64,000 nt of DNA. Source: Byssovorax sp. Lineage in GTDB: Bacteria; Myxococcota_A; Polyangia; Polyangiales; Polyangiaceae. A program made the translations under genes and the position numbers. The DNA is taken from positions 43,638-107,637 of the forward strand of contig JANYGI010000157.1 of NCBI GenBank assembly GCA_025362495.1, read 5' to 3'. Of the stretch, positions 33,494 to 42,754 are shown in pieces (position 1 is the stretch's first letter; each line of letters starts with the position of its first letter). The notes beneath the pieces were generated by a model that worked only from the letters and a program-made list of their open reading frames with translations, did not search any database and was not told where the DNA came from.

Positions 33494-34477
33494 TCAGCCG
33501 CGGAGCGAGCCACTCTCGCGAAGCCAGCGGGCCTCGTCGGCGATCGCTTCTTCCAGATCAACATGGCACGTCGCGCCGAGCTCGATCTCCGCGCGGCGGG
33601 GTGAGCACACCGTGGGTTCCAGGAGCTTCCGGAGCTGCTCGCGCGTGAACGGGGCCTTTTTCCCGGCGACCGAGCAGGCCGCTTCGAGCGCCGTCAGCGC
33701 GCCTCGCACCAGCGGCTCGGGGACCGAAAGGGCCCTGGGAGCGTGGAGGACGCGAGCGATGGTGTCGGCGAGCCCGCGCATCGTCGGCGCCTCGGCGTCG
33801 GCGACGACGAAGAGGCCTGTCGCGTCGGACTCCACCGCGGCGCGCGCGACCTCGGTCACGGTGGAGATGTGGACGATGCTCTTCCTGTTGTGGCCGCCGC
33901 CCGGGAGGACGAAGCGCCGACGGGCGATGGCGCGGATCATCGTCTGAACGTTGCTCTTGTCGCCGCGGCCGAACACCGGGCAGAGCCGGAGCACGGCAGT
34001 CGAGAGCCGGCCCGCCGTCGACGCGTCGAGGACGAGGCCTTCGGCCGCGATCTTGGTGCGCCCATAAGGGCTGTCAAAGGCGACGGGCGTGGACTCGTCG
34101 ATCACCGCGGCCCGGGGCTCTTCGCCGTAGACCTTGATGGTGCTGATGAACACGAGCCGCTTCACGCCGGCGGCGACGCAGGCCTCCACGACGGCGCGGG
34201 TGCCCTCGACGTTGAAGCGGGCATACTCGGCCTCGGTGGCGCCGGGGTGGTGGACGACGGAGGCCGCATGGACCACAGCGTCAACACCGGTGAACGCGCG
34301 GGTGAGCCCCTCCTCCGTCCACGCGTCGATCGCGCGGAACGAGAGGCCCTGTTTCGCGACGCCCGCGCGGCCGGGGCGAACCAGGCCAATCCGCAAACGA
34401 TCGTCGGGGTACGAGGCGAGGAGCGATGAGCCGACGAACCCGCTGGCGCCGGTGACCAGCAGGGCGCGGTCGCTCAT
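33494..34477 (-). CDS. NAD-dependent epimerase/reductase (extended SDR, WbpV-like)
   Basis: 327 residues. The Rossmann motif is VTGASGFVGSSLL, with an SDR catalytic S-x-Y-K pattern in FISTIKVYGEE (Ser/Thr) and SPYGRTKIAAEGL (Tyr-Lys). The IKVxGE and THHHPG-type context recalls WbpV, which reduces UDP-4-keto-6-deoxy-GlcNAc to UDP-QuiNAc. The ATG overlaps the stop of the dehydratase gene (ATGA), so the two steps are probably sequential. Product (QuiNAc or FucNAc) cannot be settled by eye. Confidence 0.78.
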   Translation of the reverse strand: MSDRALLVTGASGFVGSSLLASYPDDRLRIGLVRPGRAGVAKQGLSFRAIDAWTEEGLTRAFTGVDAVVHAASVVHHPGATEAEYARFNVEGTRAVVEACVAAGVKRLVFISTIKVYGEEPRAAVIDESTPVAFDSPYGRTKIAAEGLVLDASTAGRLSTAVLRLCPVFGRGDKSNVQTMIRAIARRRFVLPGGGHNRKSIVHISTVTEVARAAVESDATGLFVVADAEAPTMRGLADTIARVLHAPRALSVPEPLVRGALTALEAACSVAGKKAPFTREQLRKLLEPTVCSPRRAEIELGATCHVDLEEAIADEARWLRESGSLRG

Positions 34478-36465
34478 GCGTGCTGAACGCCGCCCGCGAG
34501 CGCGGGAGCGAGCGAGGACGTGGCCTCGTCGGGGAGGTTCAGGGCCTTGAGCGAGGTGCTGGAGATCGGCGGCAGCGCCAGGCCGGTCGTGGTGGTGAGC
34601 TTGGCCTCGGGCACCATGTGGGAAATGATGCGGCGAATCGCCTCTTCGTCGCCGGCGAGGGCGACGGCGCGGAGCGTGGCCAGCCCCTTGTTGACGATCT
34701 CGGCCGGCGTCTCGTGGAAGCGGCCCACGACGATCTTCGGGTGAGGCGTGGTGTCGAACGTCTCCTCGTTGTGGAGGAGCTCTTCGAAGAGCTTTTCGCC
34801 GGGGCGCATGCCGGTGAACTCGATCTGGATGTCGAGGTCGGGGCGGAGGCCGGAGAGCTCGATGAGATCGCGCGCGAGGTCGACGATCTTCACGGGATCG
34901 CCCATGTCGAGGACGAAGATCTCGCCGCCCTTGCCGAGCGCGCCGGCCTGGAGGACGAGCTGCGCGGCCTCGGGGATCGTCATGAAGTAGCGGCGCATCT
35001 CGGGGTGTGTGACCTTGACGGGCCCGCCCCGCGCGATCTGCTCGCGGAAGATCGGGACCACGCTGCCGGCGCTGCCAAGCACGTTGCCGAAGCGGACTGC
35101 CACGTAGCGAGTCGGGCTCGTGCCGGCGCGCGCCTGGATGATCATCTCGGCGATGCGCTTGGTGGCGCCCATGATCGACGTGGGGTTCACCGCCTTGTCG
35201 GTGGAGACCATCACGAAGGCGCGGGCGCCGAAGTCGTGGGCGGCGTCGGCGACGAGCTGGGTGCCAAAGACGTTGTTCTTCACGGCCTCGGCCGGGTTGA
35301 ACTCCATCATCGGAACGTGCTTGTGAGCGGCGGCGTGGAAGACGACCGCGGGGCGGAAGGTGCGGAACACGGCCTCGACGCGGAGGCGATCGGTCATGTC
35401 GCCGATGAGGGCGTTGATCTCGGCGTCGGGGAAGAGCGCGCGGAGCTCGCGCTCGATGTGGAAGAGGCCATTCTCGTTGTGATCGAAGAGCAGCAGGCGG
35501 CCCGGCCCGAAGCGGAGGACCTGCCGCGCGAGCTCGCTCCCGATGCTGCCGGCGGCGCCCGTGACGAGGATGGTGCGGCCTTCGAGGAAGTCGCCGACCT
35601 GCTCGGTGTCGAGCTGCACCGGGGCGCGGCGGAGGAGATCTTCGATGGCGATCTCGCGGAGCGCGGTGAGGGGGAGCTGCCCCTCGATCCGGTCGGCGAG
35701 GCTGGGCATCGCCTTGGTCTGGACCTTGAATTTACGACAAATGTCGACGATCTGGCGGAGCCGCGCGCCGTCGGCCGTCGGGATGGCGAGGACGACGAGC
35801 TTGATGTCGAGATCGGGGATGAGGCGGCTCAGCGTCGCCTCGTCGGCGGGGCCGAGAATGCGGATGTCGCGGACCATCGCGCCCGTCTTGCCGAGGTTGT
35901 CGTCGAGGAAGCCCTCGACCGCCCACCTGCTGTCGGGGGCGCGCTGCATGTCGCGGAGGAGGCTGTCGCCCGCGTCGCCGGCGCCGACGATCAGCGTGCG
36001 CAAGGCGTCGGCGCGAGGCCGGCCGCCGCCGTTGCGGCGCTCGCGGAAGATGCGGATGACGAAGCGGCTGCCGCCGACGAGCACGATCGAGGCGAGCCAC
36101 TCGCCCAGGTACGTGGTGCGCGGCATGCGGAAGGAGCCGAAGCCCATGCCGAGCGCGAAGACGAACGCCGTCGGGAGCGTGCTGGCCCAGGCGAGGCTCT
36201 TCAGCTCGGGCATGCCGGCGTAGCGCCAGAGGCCGTGAAACAAGCCCGCTTTGTAGAACGCGAGGAGGCGTAGCCCGATCAGGATCGCCAGCACGGGCCA
36301 GCGGCGCTGGTTCCAGGGGCTCGGCACGTCGCCCTCGAAGCGGAGCGACATCGCGAGCTGGAACGCGAAGGCCCAGAGCACGAGGTGGTAGCCGATCACG
36401 ACGACCCGGCGCACGAGGGCGCGGGTGGCGTTGGCTTCGGCGGAAATCAGCGGGGAGTATTGCAT
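34474..36465 (-). CDS. WbpM/PglF-like membrane nucleotide-sugar 4,6-dehydratase
   Basis: 663 residues from the ATG at 36465; codons upstream are in frame but non-coding in character. Four membrane helices (residues about 15-125) precede a nucleotide-binding domain (about 135-275, with VGAGDAGDSLLRDM) and a second Rossmann domain that carries activity (VTGAAGSIGSELARQV). The active-site STDKAVNPTSIMGATKR matches PglF/WbpM, which make UDP-4-keto-6-deoxy-GlcNAc. Late EFTGMRPGEKLFEELLHNEE is typical. Coupled to the WbpV-like reductase gene, it supplies a 6-deoxy-HexNAc donor, likely used by the WecA/WbpL-like enzyme. Confidence 0.9.
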   Translation of the reverse strand: MQYSPLISAEANATRALVRRVVVIGYHLVLWAFAFQLAMSLRFEGDVPSPWNQRRWPVLAILIGLRLLAFYKAGLFHGLWRYAGMPELKSLAWASTLPTAFVFALGMGFGSFRMPRTTYLGEWLASIVLVGGSRFVIRIFRERRNGGGRPRADALRTLIVGAGDAGDSLLRDMQRAPDSRWAVEGFLDDNLGKTGAMVRDIRILGPADEATLSRLIPDLDIKLVVLAIPTADGARLRQIVDICRKFKVQTKAMPSLADRIEGQLPLTALREIAIEDLLRRAPVQLDTEQVGDFLEGRTILVTGAAGSIGSELARQVLRFGPGRLLLFDHNENGLFHIERELRALFPDAEINALIGDMTDRLRVEAVFRTFRPAVVFHAAAHKHVPMMEFNPAEAVKNNVFGTQLVADAAHDFGARAFVMVSTDKAVNPTSIMGATKRIAEMIIQARAGTSPTRYVAVRFGNVLGSAGSVVPIFREQIARGGPVKVTHPEMRRYFMTIPEAAQLVLQAGALGKGGEIFVLDMGDPVKIVDLARDLIELSGLRPDLDIQIEFTGMRPGEKLFEELLHNEETFDTTPHPKIVVGRFHETPAEIVNKGLATLRAVALAGDEEAIRRIISHMVPEAKLTTTTGLALPPISSTSLKALNLPDEATSSLAPALAGGVQHA

Positions 36466-36592
36466 GGTCAGATGTGCCCCCCGACGTGCGTCGCAGGAAG
36501 GGGCGGGCCGTCGCACAGGCAAGAAGCAAGCCCTGGAGCCAAAATGCCGCCCTGGTCCATGGGGCATTGGTGTCGTGAGCGGGTCGGGAGAT

Positions 36593-37798
36593 TCATCCCG
36601 CGGCCTCTTCGAGGACGCGACGCCAGCGGGCCACGGCGATCGGCCGATCGAGCTCGGCCTCGAACAGGGCACGCGCGCGCAGGCCCCGCTCGGCGCACCA
36701 CGCCGGCGACGTCGCGGCGGTCTCGATCGCGCCGGCCAGACCCTCGGCGTCGCCGGGGCGACCCTGCCATCCCAGGTTGTTTTCGCTGATCACGCGCGCG
36801 GCCTCGCACGATTCCGGTCCCACGAACATCACCGGCCTCGCGGTGGCGAGCGCGCCGTAGAGCTTACTCGGAACGAGCAGGCCCTCCAAGCCAGTGCGCA
36901 GCGAGATGAGGTGAACGTCGGCCGCGGCGAGGCTGTGACCGAGCGTTTCATAGGGCTGATACCCGAGGAATTTCACGTTGGGGAGATCGCGCGCGAGCTG
37001 CTCTGCTTCGGCGCGCCTCGTGCCATCGCCGATGAACAGGAGCAAGGCGCGCGGGCAGCGATCGACGAGGAGCCGCGCCGCATCGATGAAGGTGGCGACG
37101 TCGTGGCCCACGCCGAGGTTGCCCGAGTACATCACCACGAAACGATCTTGCAGCGCGTGCTCGCGGCGAAATGGATTCTTTTCGGGCGCCAGCGGGCGGA
37201 TGGCGCGGCCGTCGGACCAGTTGGGGATCACCCGGAGCCGATCGATCGGGGCGCCCTGTGCGGCGAGGCGATCGCGCATGCCACGCGAGAGGACGACGAC
37301 CCGGCTCGAGGCGCGGTAAGTGAGGCGCATCAGCGCACCGAGGCCGATTGCACCGGGGCTGGTCGCGCTGATCAGGCCGAAGGCCACGGCGATGTCGGGG
37401 TAGACGTCCTGCGCCCACATCACGAGCGGGACGCGGCGCGCCGCGGCGACGGCGAGGGCGCCGCTGGCGATCATCGGCGGCGCGGTCACGGCGAGCATCA
37501 CGTCGGGTCGCGCCTCGGCGGCCGCGCGCGCGACGGCCGTGCCCCAGAACGTGAGGTAATCGGTGAGGCGGCCGGCGAGCTTGCCCTTGCCGAAGCTGGT
37601 GGCCCAGGGCCGCACGACGCGCACGCCGCGGATCGTCTCGGCCGCGGGGAGCTTGTCGCCGCCGAGGTAGCGGCCGCGGCTGGCGATCACGGTCACCTCG
37701 TCGCCCTGCTCGACGAGATCTTCGCAGAGCTCGGTGAGGAGCTGCGACGTGGCGGCGTGGTCGGGCGCGTAGAACTGGTTGATGGCGAGGATGCGCAT
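36593..37798 (-). CDS. Glycosyltransferase family 4 (WbuB-like)
   Basis: 401 residues. Start motif MRILAINQFYAPDHAATSQL with the Gly-poor N-terminal loop typical of WbuB/L-fucosamine-type transferases; FVVMYSGNLGVGHDVATFID opens the donor domain; KLYGALATARPVMFVGPE is the late acidic-to-aromatic block. It presumably extends the lipid-linked oligosaccharide after the initiating HexNAc. It sits 30 nt after the acyltransferase remnant and 127 nt before the dehydratase gene, all minus strand. Confidence 0.85.
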   Translation of the reverse strand: MRILAINQFYAPDHAATSQLLTELCEDLVEQGDEVTVIASRGRYLGGDKLPAAETIRGVRVVRPWATSFGKGKLAGRLTDYLTFWGTAVARAAAEARPDVMLAVTAPPMIASGALAVAAARRVPLVMWAQDVYPDIAVAFGLISATSPGAIGLGALMRLTYRASSRVVVLSRGMRDRLAAQGAPIDRLRVIPNWSDGRAIRPLAPEKNPFRREHALQDRFVVMYSGNLGVGHDVATFIDAARLLVDRCPRALLLFIGDGTRRAEAEQLARDLPNVKFLGYQPYETLGHSLAAADVHLISLRTGLEGLLVPSKLYGALATARPVMFVGPESCEAARVISENNLGWQGRPGDAEGLAGAIETAATSPAWCAERGLRARALFEAELDRPIAVARWRRVLEEAAG

Positions 37799-37828
37799 GC
37801 CGGTGGATTCCGTGGTGGCGCTGGGCGC

Positions 37829-39079
37829 TCAGGGGCGATCGAGCGCGGGATCCGGCGTCGTGGTGCACGCGGCGGCGCCCGACGGGAAGAAGCGCTTGAG
37901 CTTGAGAAACTGCTTCTCGAAGACCTGGTACGAGTCCCAGGCGACGCCGAGCGAGGCGGCCCCGGCGACGACGTAGAACACGAGCTGACCGGGGAGCTCC
38001 GAGCCCAGCAGCTCCGGGAAACGAAGCGCGCGCCCCGCCCCGGCGGGCCGAAGATCCGATCGCGGATCAGCGCGCGCAGTGGCAAATGGACGAGGTACAC
38101 GCCGTACGAGTACTTGCCGAACGTGCGCAGGAACCGCGACGAAAACAGGCGGTGGAGCGTCGAGCCCGGCGCCGCCGCGACGACGACGATCAGGACCGCG
38201 CCGAAGAGCACCGCCACCAGCGAGAAGCCGAAGGTGATGAAAATCGGGCTCATTCCCAGGGCGATCTGGTTCGGCGGCTCGAAGATGTCCTCGGCGATCG
38301 GGATGGCGATCACCAGCGGCAGCAGCGCGATGATCGCCACGCGCCTGGCGCGTGAAGCGCGCCTGGCGCGTGAAGCGCGCGAGGCCGCCCGGCTCGCGCG
38401 CCACCGCGGCGAGGATCGCGCCGACGACGAGGCCGTCGAGGTGACACGGCGTGAGCACGTGGATCGAGTAAGCGTTGTAGCTCGAGAAGAAGTGGAGCCC
38501 GACGCGCAGCGCGAACGATCCGAGAGCGAGGCCCGCCGCGATCTGAACGAGCGCGCGCGGCGAGCACAGGAACACCAGCGCCGGCCACACCGGGTAGAAC
38601 TGCTCCTCGATCGCCAGCGACCAGGTGACGTCGAGCACCCCGTGGCGGACCGCGCCCACGCGCGCCATCGCGAAGTTGGAGAGGTAGAGCCAGTAGTAGG
38701 CCTCGTCGCCGGCGATGGTCCCGAAGCGCGCGAGCTTCGCGGGCGGGAGGAGGTGCGGGAGCAGGTAGAGCGAGGCGACGAGGATCGCGTAATAGAGCGG
38801 GAAAATCCGCAGCACACGCCGCGCGTAGAAGTTGCGGAAGTAGTGATCGGCGCCCTTCGCGTCGAGCAGGATCCCGGTGATCAGGTAGCCCGAGAGGACG
38901 AAGAAGAGATCGACGCCGAACCACCCGAGGTTGGTCCCGTAGGAGACGACGCGATCGAGCTTGGTCTGCGCCGGCATCGTCCACAGGTGCAGCATCATCA
39001 CGAGCAAGATCGCCAGGCCTCGCACGCCGTCGAGGACCGGGAAATGAGCCGGCTCCGAGGTCATGGCGTCGCGAGGCAT
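37829..39079 (-). pseudogene. Acyltransferase family 3 (OafA-like), frameshifted twice
   Basis: Starts MPRDAMTSEPAHFPVLDGVR. Its first 230 or so residues are a clear acyltransferase-3 membrane protein (GYLITGILLDAKGADHYFRN, SLAIEEQFYPVWPALV). From about 38340 the conserved helices (IIALLPLVIAIPIAED, FGKYSYGVYLVHLPL) are read in a different frame. At about 38040 sense returns to the original frame (GQLVFYVVAGAASLGVAWDS) to the stop at 37829. The first shift lies at an 18-bp tandem duplication (38341-38376), the second in a G/C run. Unshifted reading stays open, so a full-length but scrambled protein would be made. Either sequence errors or a decaying O-acetyltransferase. Confidence 0.7.
38341..38376. 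repeat. 18-bp tandem duplication in the acyltransferase gene
   Basis: GCGCCTGGCGCGTGAAGC is present twice, back to back (38341-38358, 38359-38376), coding ARFTRQ twice on the minus strand. The frame break follows directly. Confidence 0.85.
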
Positions 39080-39220
39080 CACGGGCCCGTAACAGCGAGG
39101 CCGGGGAGGAACAAGCGCCGCTGCGGCTCCGGCGGGGATTGATGGCGGGCGCCGCCTCGCGGATCGAGCATGGCGAGCTTGGTTGCGCGTGGTGGTCGCG
39201 GCATTGAATTGCTCGGCGCC

Positions 39221-39249
39221 TTGACGCAACGAAACCCGGCCCGTAGCCT
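39221..39249 (+). promoter_or_regulatory. Promoter of the carbamoyltransferase gene
   Basis: TTGACG (39221-39226), a 17-nt spacer, and TAGCCT (39244-39249). The -10 ends 60 nt before the ATG at 39310, predicting a leader of about 50 nt. Confidence 0.6.
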
Positions 39250-39309
39250 TCGCGGCCTTCCGCCGCACGGGCTCGGTTTCTGCGCGTCGAGAACGGGCTG
39301 GAGAGCTGG

Positions 39310-41067
39310 ATGTCGAGACTCGTGCTGGGGATCAACTCGGCCCACGGAGACGCCGCAGCGGCGCTCGTGGGCGAGCAGGGGCTCATCGCCGCGATCGCGG
39401 AGGAGCGGATCAACCGGAAGAAGCACTGCGGTGGCTTCCCGGCGCTGGCCATCGAAGAAGTGCTTCGCATCGCCGGCGCGCGCCCCGAGGATCTCTCGGA
39501 CATCGCCGTCGCGCGCGATCCGGGCGCGAACCTCGGCGCGAAGATGGCGTTCATGGCGCGGAACCCGAGCATCGGCGTCGCCCGGGCCATATCGCGCTTC
39601 AAGGTCCACCGCGAGGTGCGCAACACGAAAGACCTCTTCGCCGAGGCCATGGGCGCGCGCGTCGATCGTATCAGCGCGCGCTTCCACCAGGTCGAGCACC
39701 ACCTCGCCCACGTGGCGAGCTCGTATTTCTGCTCGCCCTTCGAGCGGGCCACGGGCCTCAGCATCGACGGCTCGGGCGACTTCGCCTCGTCGCTGCTGGC
39801 CACGTGCGAGGGGCCGCGGATCAAGGTCCACCGCCGCGTGCTCCTGCCGCACTCGCTCGGCGTGTTCTACACCGCGCTCTGCCAGTTCATCGGCTTCGAT
39901 CGCTTCGGCGAAGAGTACAAAGTCATGGGCCTCTCGGCCTACGGGGTGAACCGCTTTGCCCCTGAAATGAAGCAGATCGTGCGCGTCGATCCGGTGAGCG
40001 GCCTCGAGCTCAACCTGCGGTTTTTCCAGCACCACCTGCTGGCGTCGAGCCTCGACATGACCTCCGACGGCGACTCGGTGATCCCCCAGCTCTGGAGCGA
40101 TCAGCTCATCCCGCTGTTCGGCCCGCCGCGCCGCCGCAAGGACGCGCTGACGGAGCGCGACAACGATCTCGCGGCCTCGATGCAGGTGCGCTTCGAAGAG
40201 GTCTACCTGGAGATGCTCGCGCACGCGGTCGACAAGACCGGCATCCGCGACGTGGCGCTCGCCGGCGGCTCGGTGCTGAACTCGGTCGGCAACGGGCGGA
40301 TGATCACCGAGCGCGCGGTGGATCGCGCCTATTTCCATCCGGCCGCGTCCGACGACGGCACGGCCGCGGGCGCCGCCCTCCAGATCATGTTCGGTCACCA
40401 CGAGGTGCCGCGGCGGGGCGCGCTCACGCACGCGTACCTCGGCACCGAGTGGGACGACGCGGCGATCGAGGCGGCGCTGCGCGGCGCCAAGCTCCCCTTC
40501 CGCAAGCTCGACCGCGATGGCCTGCTGGCGACGGCGGCGAGCGCGCTCTCGCAGGGCAAGATCGTGGGCTGGTTCCAGGGCCGCGAAGAGTGGGGCCCGC
40601 GCGCGCTCGGCAACCGGAGCATCCTTTGCCACCCGGGCTGGCCGGGGATGAAGGCGACGCTCAACGCGCGCATCAAGAATCGAGAGCCCTTCCGCCCCTT
40701 CGCGCCCGCGGTGCGGATGGAGAAGCTCTCCACGTGCTTCCACGGCGGCCACGAGGTGCCATTCATGAACGTGGTTTACCGCGTGCGGGCCGAGTGGAAA
40801 GAGCGGCTCGCCGCGGTGACTCACGAGGACGGCACAGGCCGCGTGCAGAGCGTGCGGCGCGAGGACAACGCCCTCTATTACGATCTGATCTCGTCGTTCG
40901 AGGCGAAGACGGGGATACCCGTGCTCCTCAACACGTCGTTCAACGAGAACGAGCCTGTCGTCCACCGGCCGGAAGAGGCGATTGCCTGTTACGCGCGGAC
41001 GCGGATGGACGCGCTCGGCATTGGCTCGTTCTGGCTGGAGAAGGGCGCCGCCGACGGCGCGGGCTGA
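39310..41067 (+). CDS. NodU/CmcH family O-carbamoyltransferase
   Basis: 585 residues. The N-terminal ASKHA (Kae1-like) half has VLGINSAHGDAAAALV, the metal-binding HHLAHVASSYF and LSIDGSGD, and GEEYKVMGLSAYG. The C-terminal YrdC-like half has GWFQGREEWGPRALGNRS and a PVLLNTSFNENEPVV block. Enzymes of this family make carbamoyl-adenylate from carbamoyl phosphate and ATP and pass the carbamoyl group to a sugar or antibiotic hydroxyl. In this locus the acceptor is most likely a sugar of the surface glycan. Its own promoter lies upstream; it converges on the polymerase gene. Confidence 0.9.
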   Translation: MSRLVLGINSAHGDAAAALVGEQGLIAAIAEERINRKKHCGGFPALAIEEVLRIAGARPEDLSDIAVARDPGANLGAKMAFMARNPSIGVARAISRFKVHREVRNTKDLFAEAMGARVDRISARFHQVEHHLAHVASSYFCSPFERATGLSIDGSGDFASSLLATCEGPRIKVHRRVLLPHSLGVFYTALCQFIGFDRFGEEYKVMGLSAYGVNRFAPEMKQIVRVDPVSGLELNLRFFQHHLLASSLDMTSDGDSVIPQLWSDQLIPLFGPPRRRKDALTERDNDLAASMQVRFEEVYLEMLAHAVDKTGIRDVALAGGSVLNSVGNGRMITERAVDRAYFHPAASDDGTAAGAALQIMFGHHEVPRRGALTHAYLGTEWDDAAIEAALRGAKLPFRKLDRDGLLATAASALSQGKIVGWFQGREEWGPRALGNRSILCHPGWPGMKATLNARIKNREPFRPFAPAVRMEKLSTCFHGGHEVPFMNVVYRVRAEWKERLAAVTHEDGTGRVQSVRREDNALYYDLISSFEAKTGIPVLLNTSFNENEPVVHRPEEAIACYARTRMDALGIGSFWLEKGAADGAG

Positions 41068-41095
41068 CGCGGCCAGGGCGCCGCCGCTGCGGGGT

Positions 41096-42697
41096 TCAGC
41101 GCTGCGGCAGGCGGCGCGCCGGTAACCCGCGACTCCCCGGGAGACGCCCGCGGGCAGACTCCTTCGTGGCCAACAAACGTGCGAGGCCGTGGACGAGCCA
41201 CGACGCTATGATGCCGCCGACGATCATCTGGAGGATGCCCGCGTAGAGCAGCGCGAACGAGCCTGTCACCGCGATCAACGAGAACTGGGCCACCGCCCCC
41301 GCCTTGAGCGCCCAGTGCTCGCCCGAGTACATCGTCTGGCAGACGCCCACCCACAGCCCCATGGCGACGCTCACGAAGACGATCCCGGGCCAGCCGAAGT
41401 TCCAGTACCCATCGACGATGAGGGGCATGAGGAGCGAGGTCGAGCGCGCGCCGAGCTCGCTCTGTCGGTTGAAGGCGACACCGTAATTCTTGTCGAGATC
41501 CCCCGAGGTCGGTTTGGCGGGCCAGAGGAGGCGGGGGATCGGCGAGTAAAGGAGGATGACCCACGCCTCGCCGTCGGCGGAGCGGACGCGCCCGGGGAGC
41601 AGCGTGAACGCGTGGAGGACCGGGTCGAGCTCGAGGAACCGGCTCACCGAGCTGTCCTCGGTGGTCGACGCCGTGTCGCGGCCACTCCACACGTCGGTGA
41701 TGGCCGACGTCCAGGCGCCGACGCGCTCGCTGTACCCCGCTTGCTGCTGCGAGCCGTGGACGAACCAGGTCTGGGCGCGGAACTGGGCCTTTGCCGGCTG
41801 GAGGATGACGTACGCGCCCAGCAGCGCGACGAGGGCCCCGACGGAGAAGCGGCGGAGGTGGACCCAGCGCGCGGTGATCACGGTGAGGGTCATGCGGAAG
41901 AGCGGCTCGAGCACGCCGCGGAGCAGGTTGCCGAAGATGCCGACCGTGATGATGCTGGCCACGAGATAGCGAGACCATGTGCCGTTGAAGGCCTCCGGCT
42001 TCGCCATGATCGCGCCGAGCGAGAACGTGAGCGAAAGGCTCATCACGATGAGCACGCCGATCGCCGTCGGGAACTGCGTGCCGAGGCTGATGAACTGCGT
42101 GGCTGCCATGCACGCGAAGGCATAGACGCTCACCGCGCGCGAGTACGAGGCGGGCATCTCGCTCGGCGGATAGAGGCGCAGCAACGAGGGCTGGAGCTTC
42201 GTGCCGAGGCGCCCGCCGACGCGGATCCCCACGTAGAGCATGACCGAGCTGACGGCGACGGCCGCCGTGCCCTGGAAGCGGGCAAAGTCGTTGAAGCTGA
42301 CGGGCCCGCTCAGATCGATGAAGACCGTGTTGAAGAGCGCCGCCGACGAGAACGTGACGTAATAGACCAGCAGCGCGTAGACGCCGAACGGGAGCTGGGT
42401 GCCGCGCGGGAGCTTCCGGAAGCGATCGATCTCGATCAGCAGCGGAAAGATGGGGACGGCGCACAGCAGGCGATCCCGCATCTCGAAGTCGTTGCGCCCG
42501 AGGAGGAGGTGCACGCAGACCATCGCCGCGCCGAGGACGACGAGGATCGGCCGCACCTGCGGGAACTCTTCGGTGCTGGCCGGCTTCGGGGGCGCCGGCG
42601 GTCTGCCACGGACAGGGCCTCGCCGCGGCAGACCGCCGGCCGGCGCGATCGGCGCGGGGCTCGTCGGCTCGGGCTCGGGCTCGGGGGCGTCGCTCAT
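41096..42697 (-). CDS. Putative O-antigen polymerase (Wzy-like) membrane protein
   Basis: 533 residues. A Pro/Glu-rich cytoplasmic start of about 45 residues is followed by about 12 hydrophobic helices. A large loop near residues 290-400 contains FVHGSQQQAGYSERVGAWTS and ALLPGR-like sequence, then a PRLLWPAKPTSG segment. Wzy proteins are poorly conserved; helix count, the loop and position between the glycan-modifying genes are the basis. It would join lipid-linked repeat units at the periplasmic face. It could also be a ligase. Confidence 0.6.
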   Translation of the reverse strand: MSDAPEPEPEPTSPAPIAPAGGLPRRGPVRGRPPAPPKPASTEEFPQVRPILVVLGAAMVCVHLLLGRNDFEMRDRLLCAVPIFPLLIEIDRFRKLPRGTQLPFGVYALLVYYVTFSSAALFNTVFIDLSGPVSFNDFARFQGTAAVAVSSVMLYVGIRVGGRLGTKLQPSLLRLYPPSEMPASYSRAVSVYAFACMAATQFISLGTQFPTAIGVLIVMSLSLTFSLGAIMAKPEAFNGTWSRYLVASIITVGIFGNLLRGVLEPLFRMTLTVITARWVHLRRFSVGALVALLGAYVILQPAKAQFRAQTWFVHGSQQQAGYSERVGAWTSAITDVWSGRDTASTTEDSSVSRFLELDPVLHAFTLLPGRVRSADGEAWVILLYSPIPRLLWPAKPTSGDLDKNYGVAFNRQSELGARSTSLLMPLIVDGYWNFGWPGIVFVSVAMGLWVGVCQTMYSGEHWALKAGAVAQFSLIAVTGSFALLYAGILQMIVGGIIASWLVHGLARLLATKESARGRLPGSRGLPARRLPQR

Positions 42698-42754
42698 CGG
42701 TGGGTCACTGTGATGACGGGGGAGGGCAGATCATTCAGCGGGCGCCGCCGCGAG

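Noticed and set aside
38341..38376. Direct repeats as a possible CRISPR fragment
   Set aside because: Two adjacent 18-bp copies with no spacer, inside a coding region; this is a tandem duplication.
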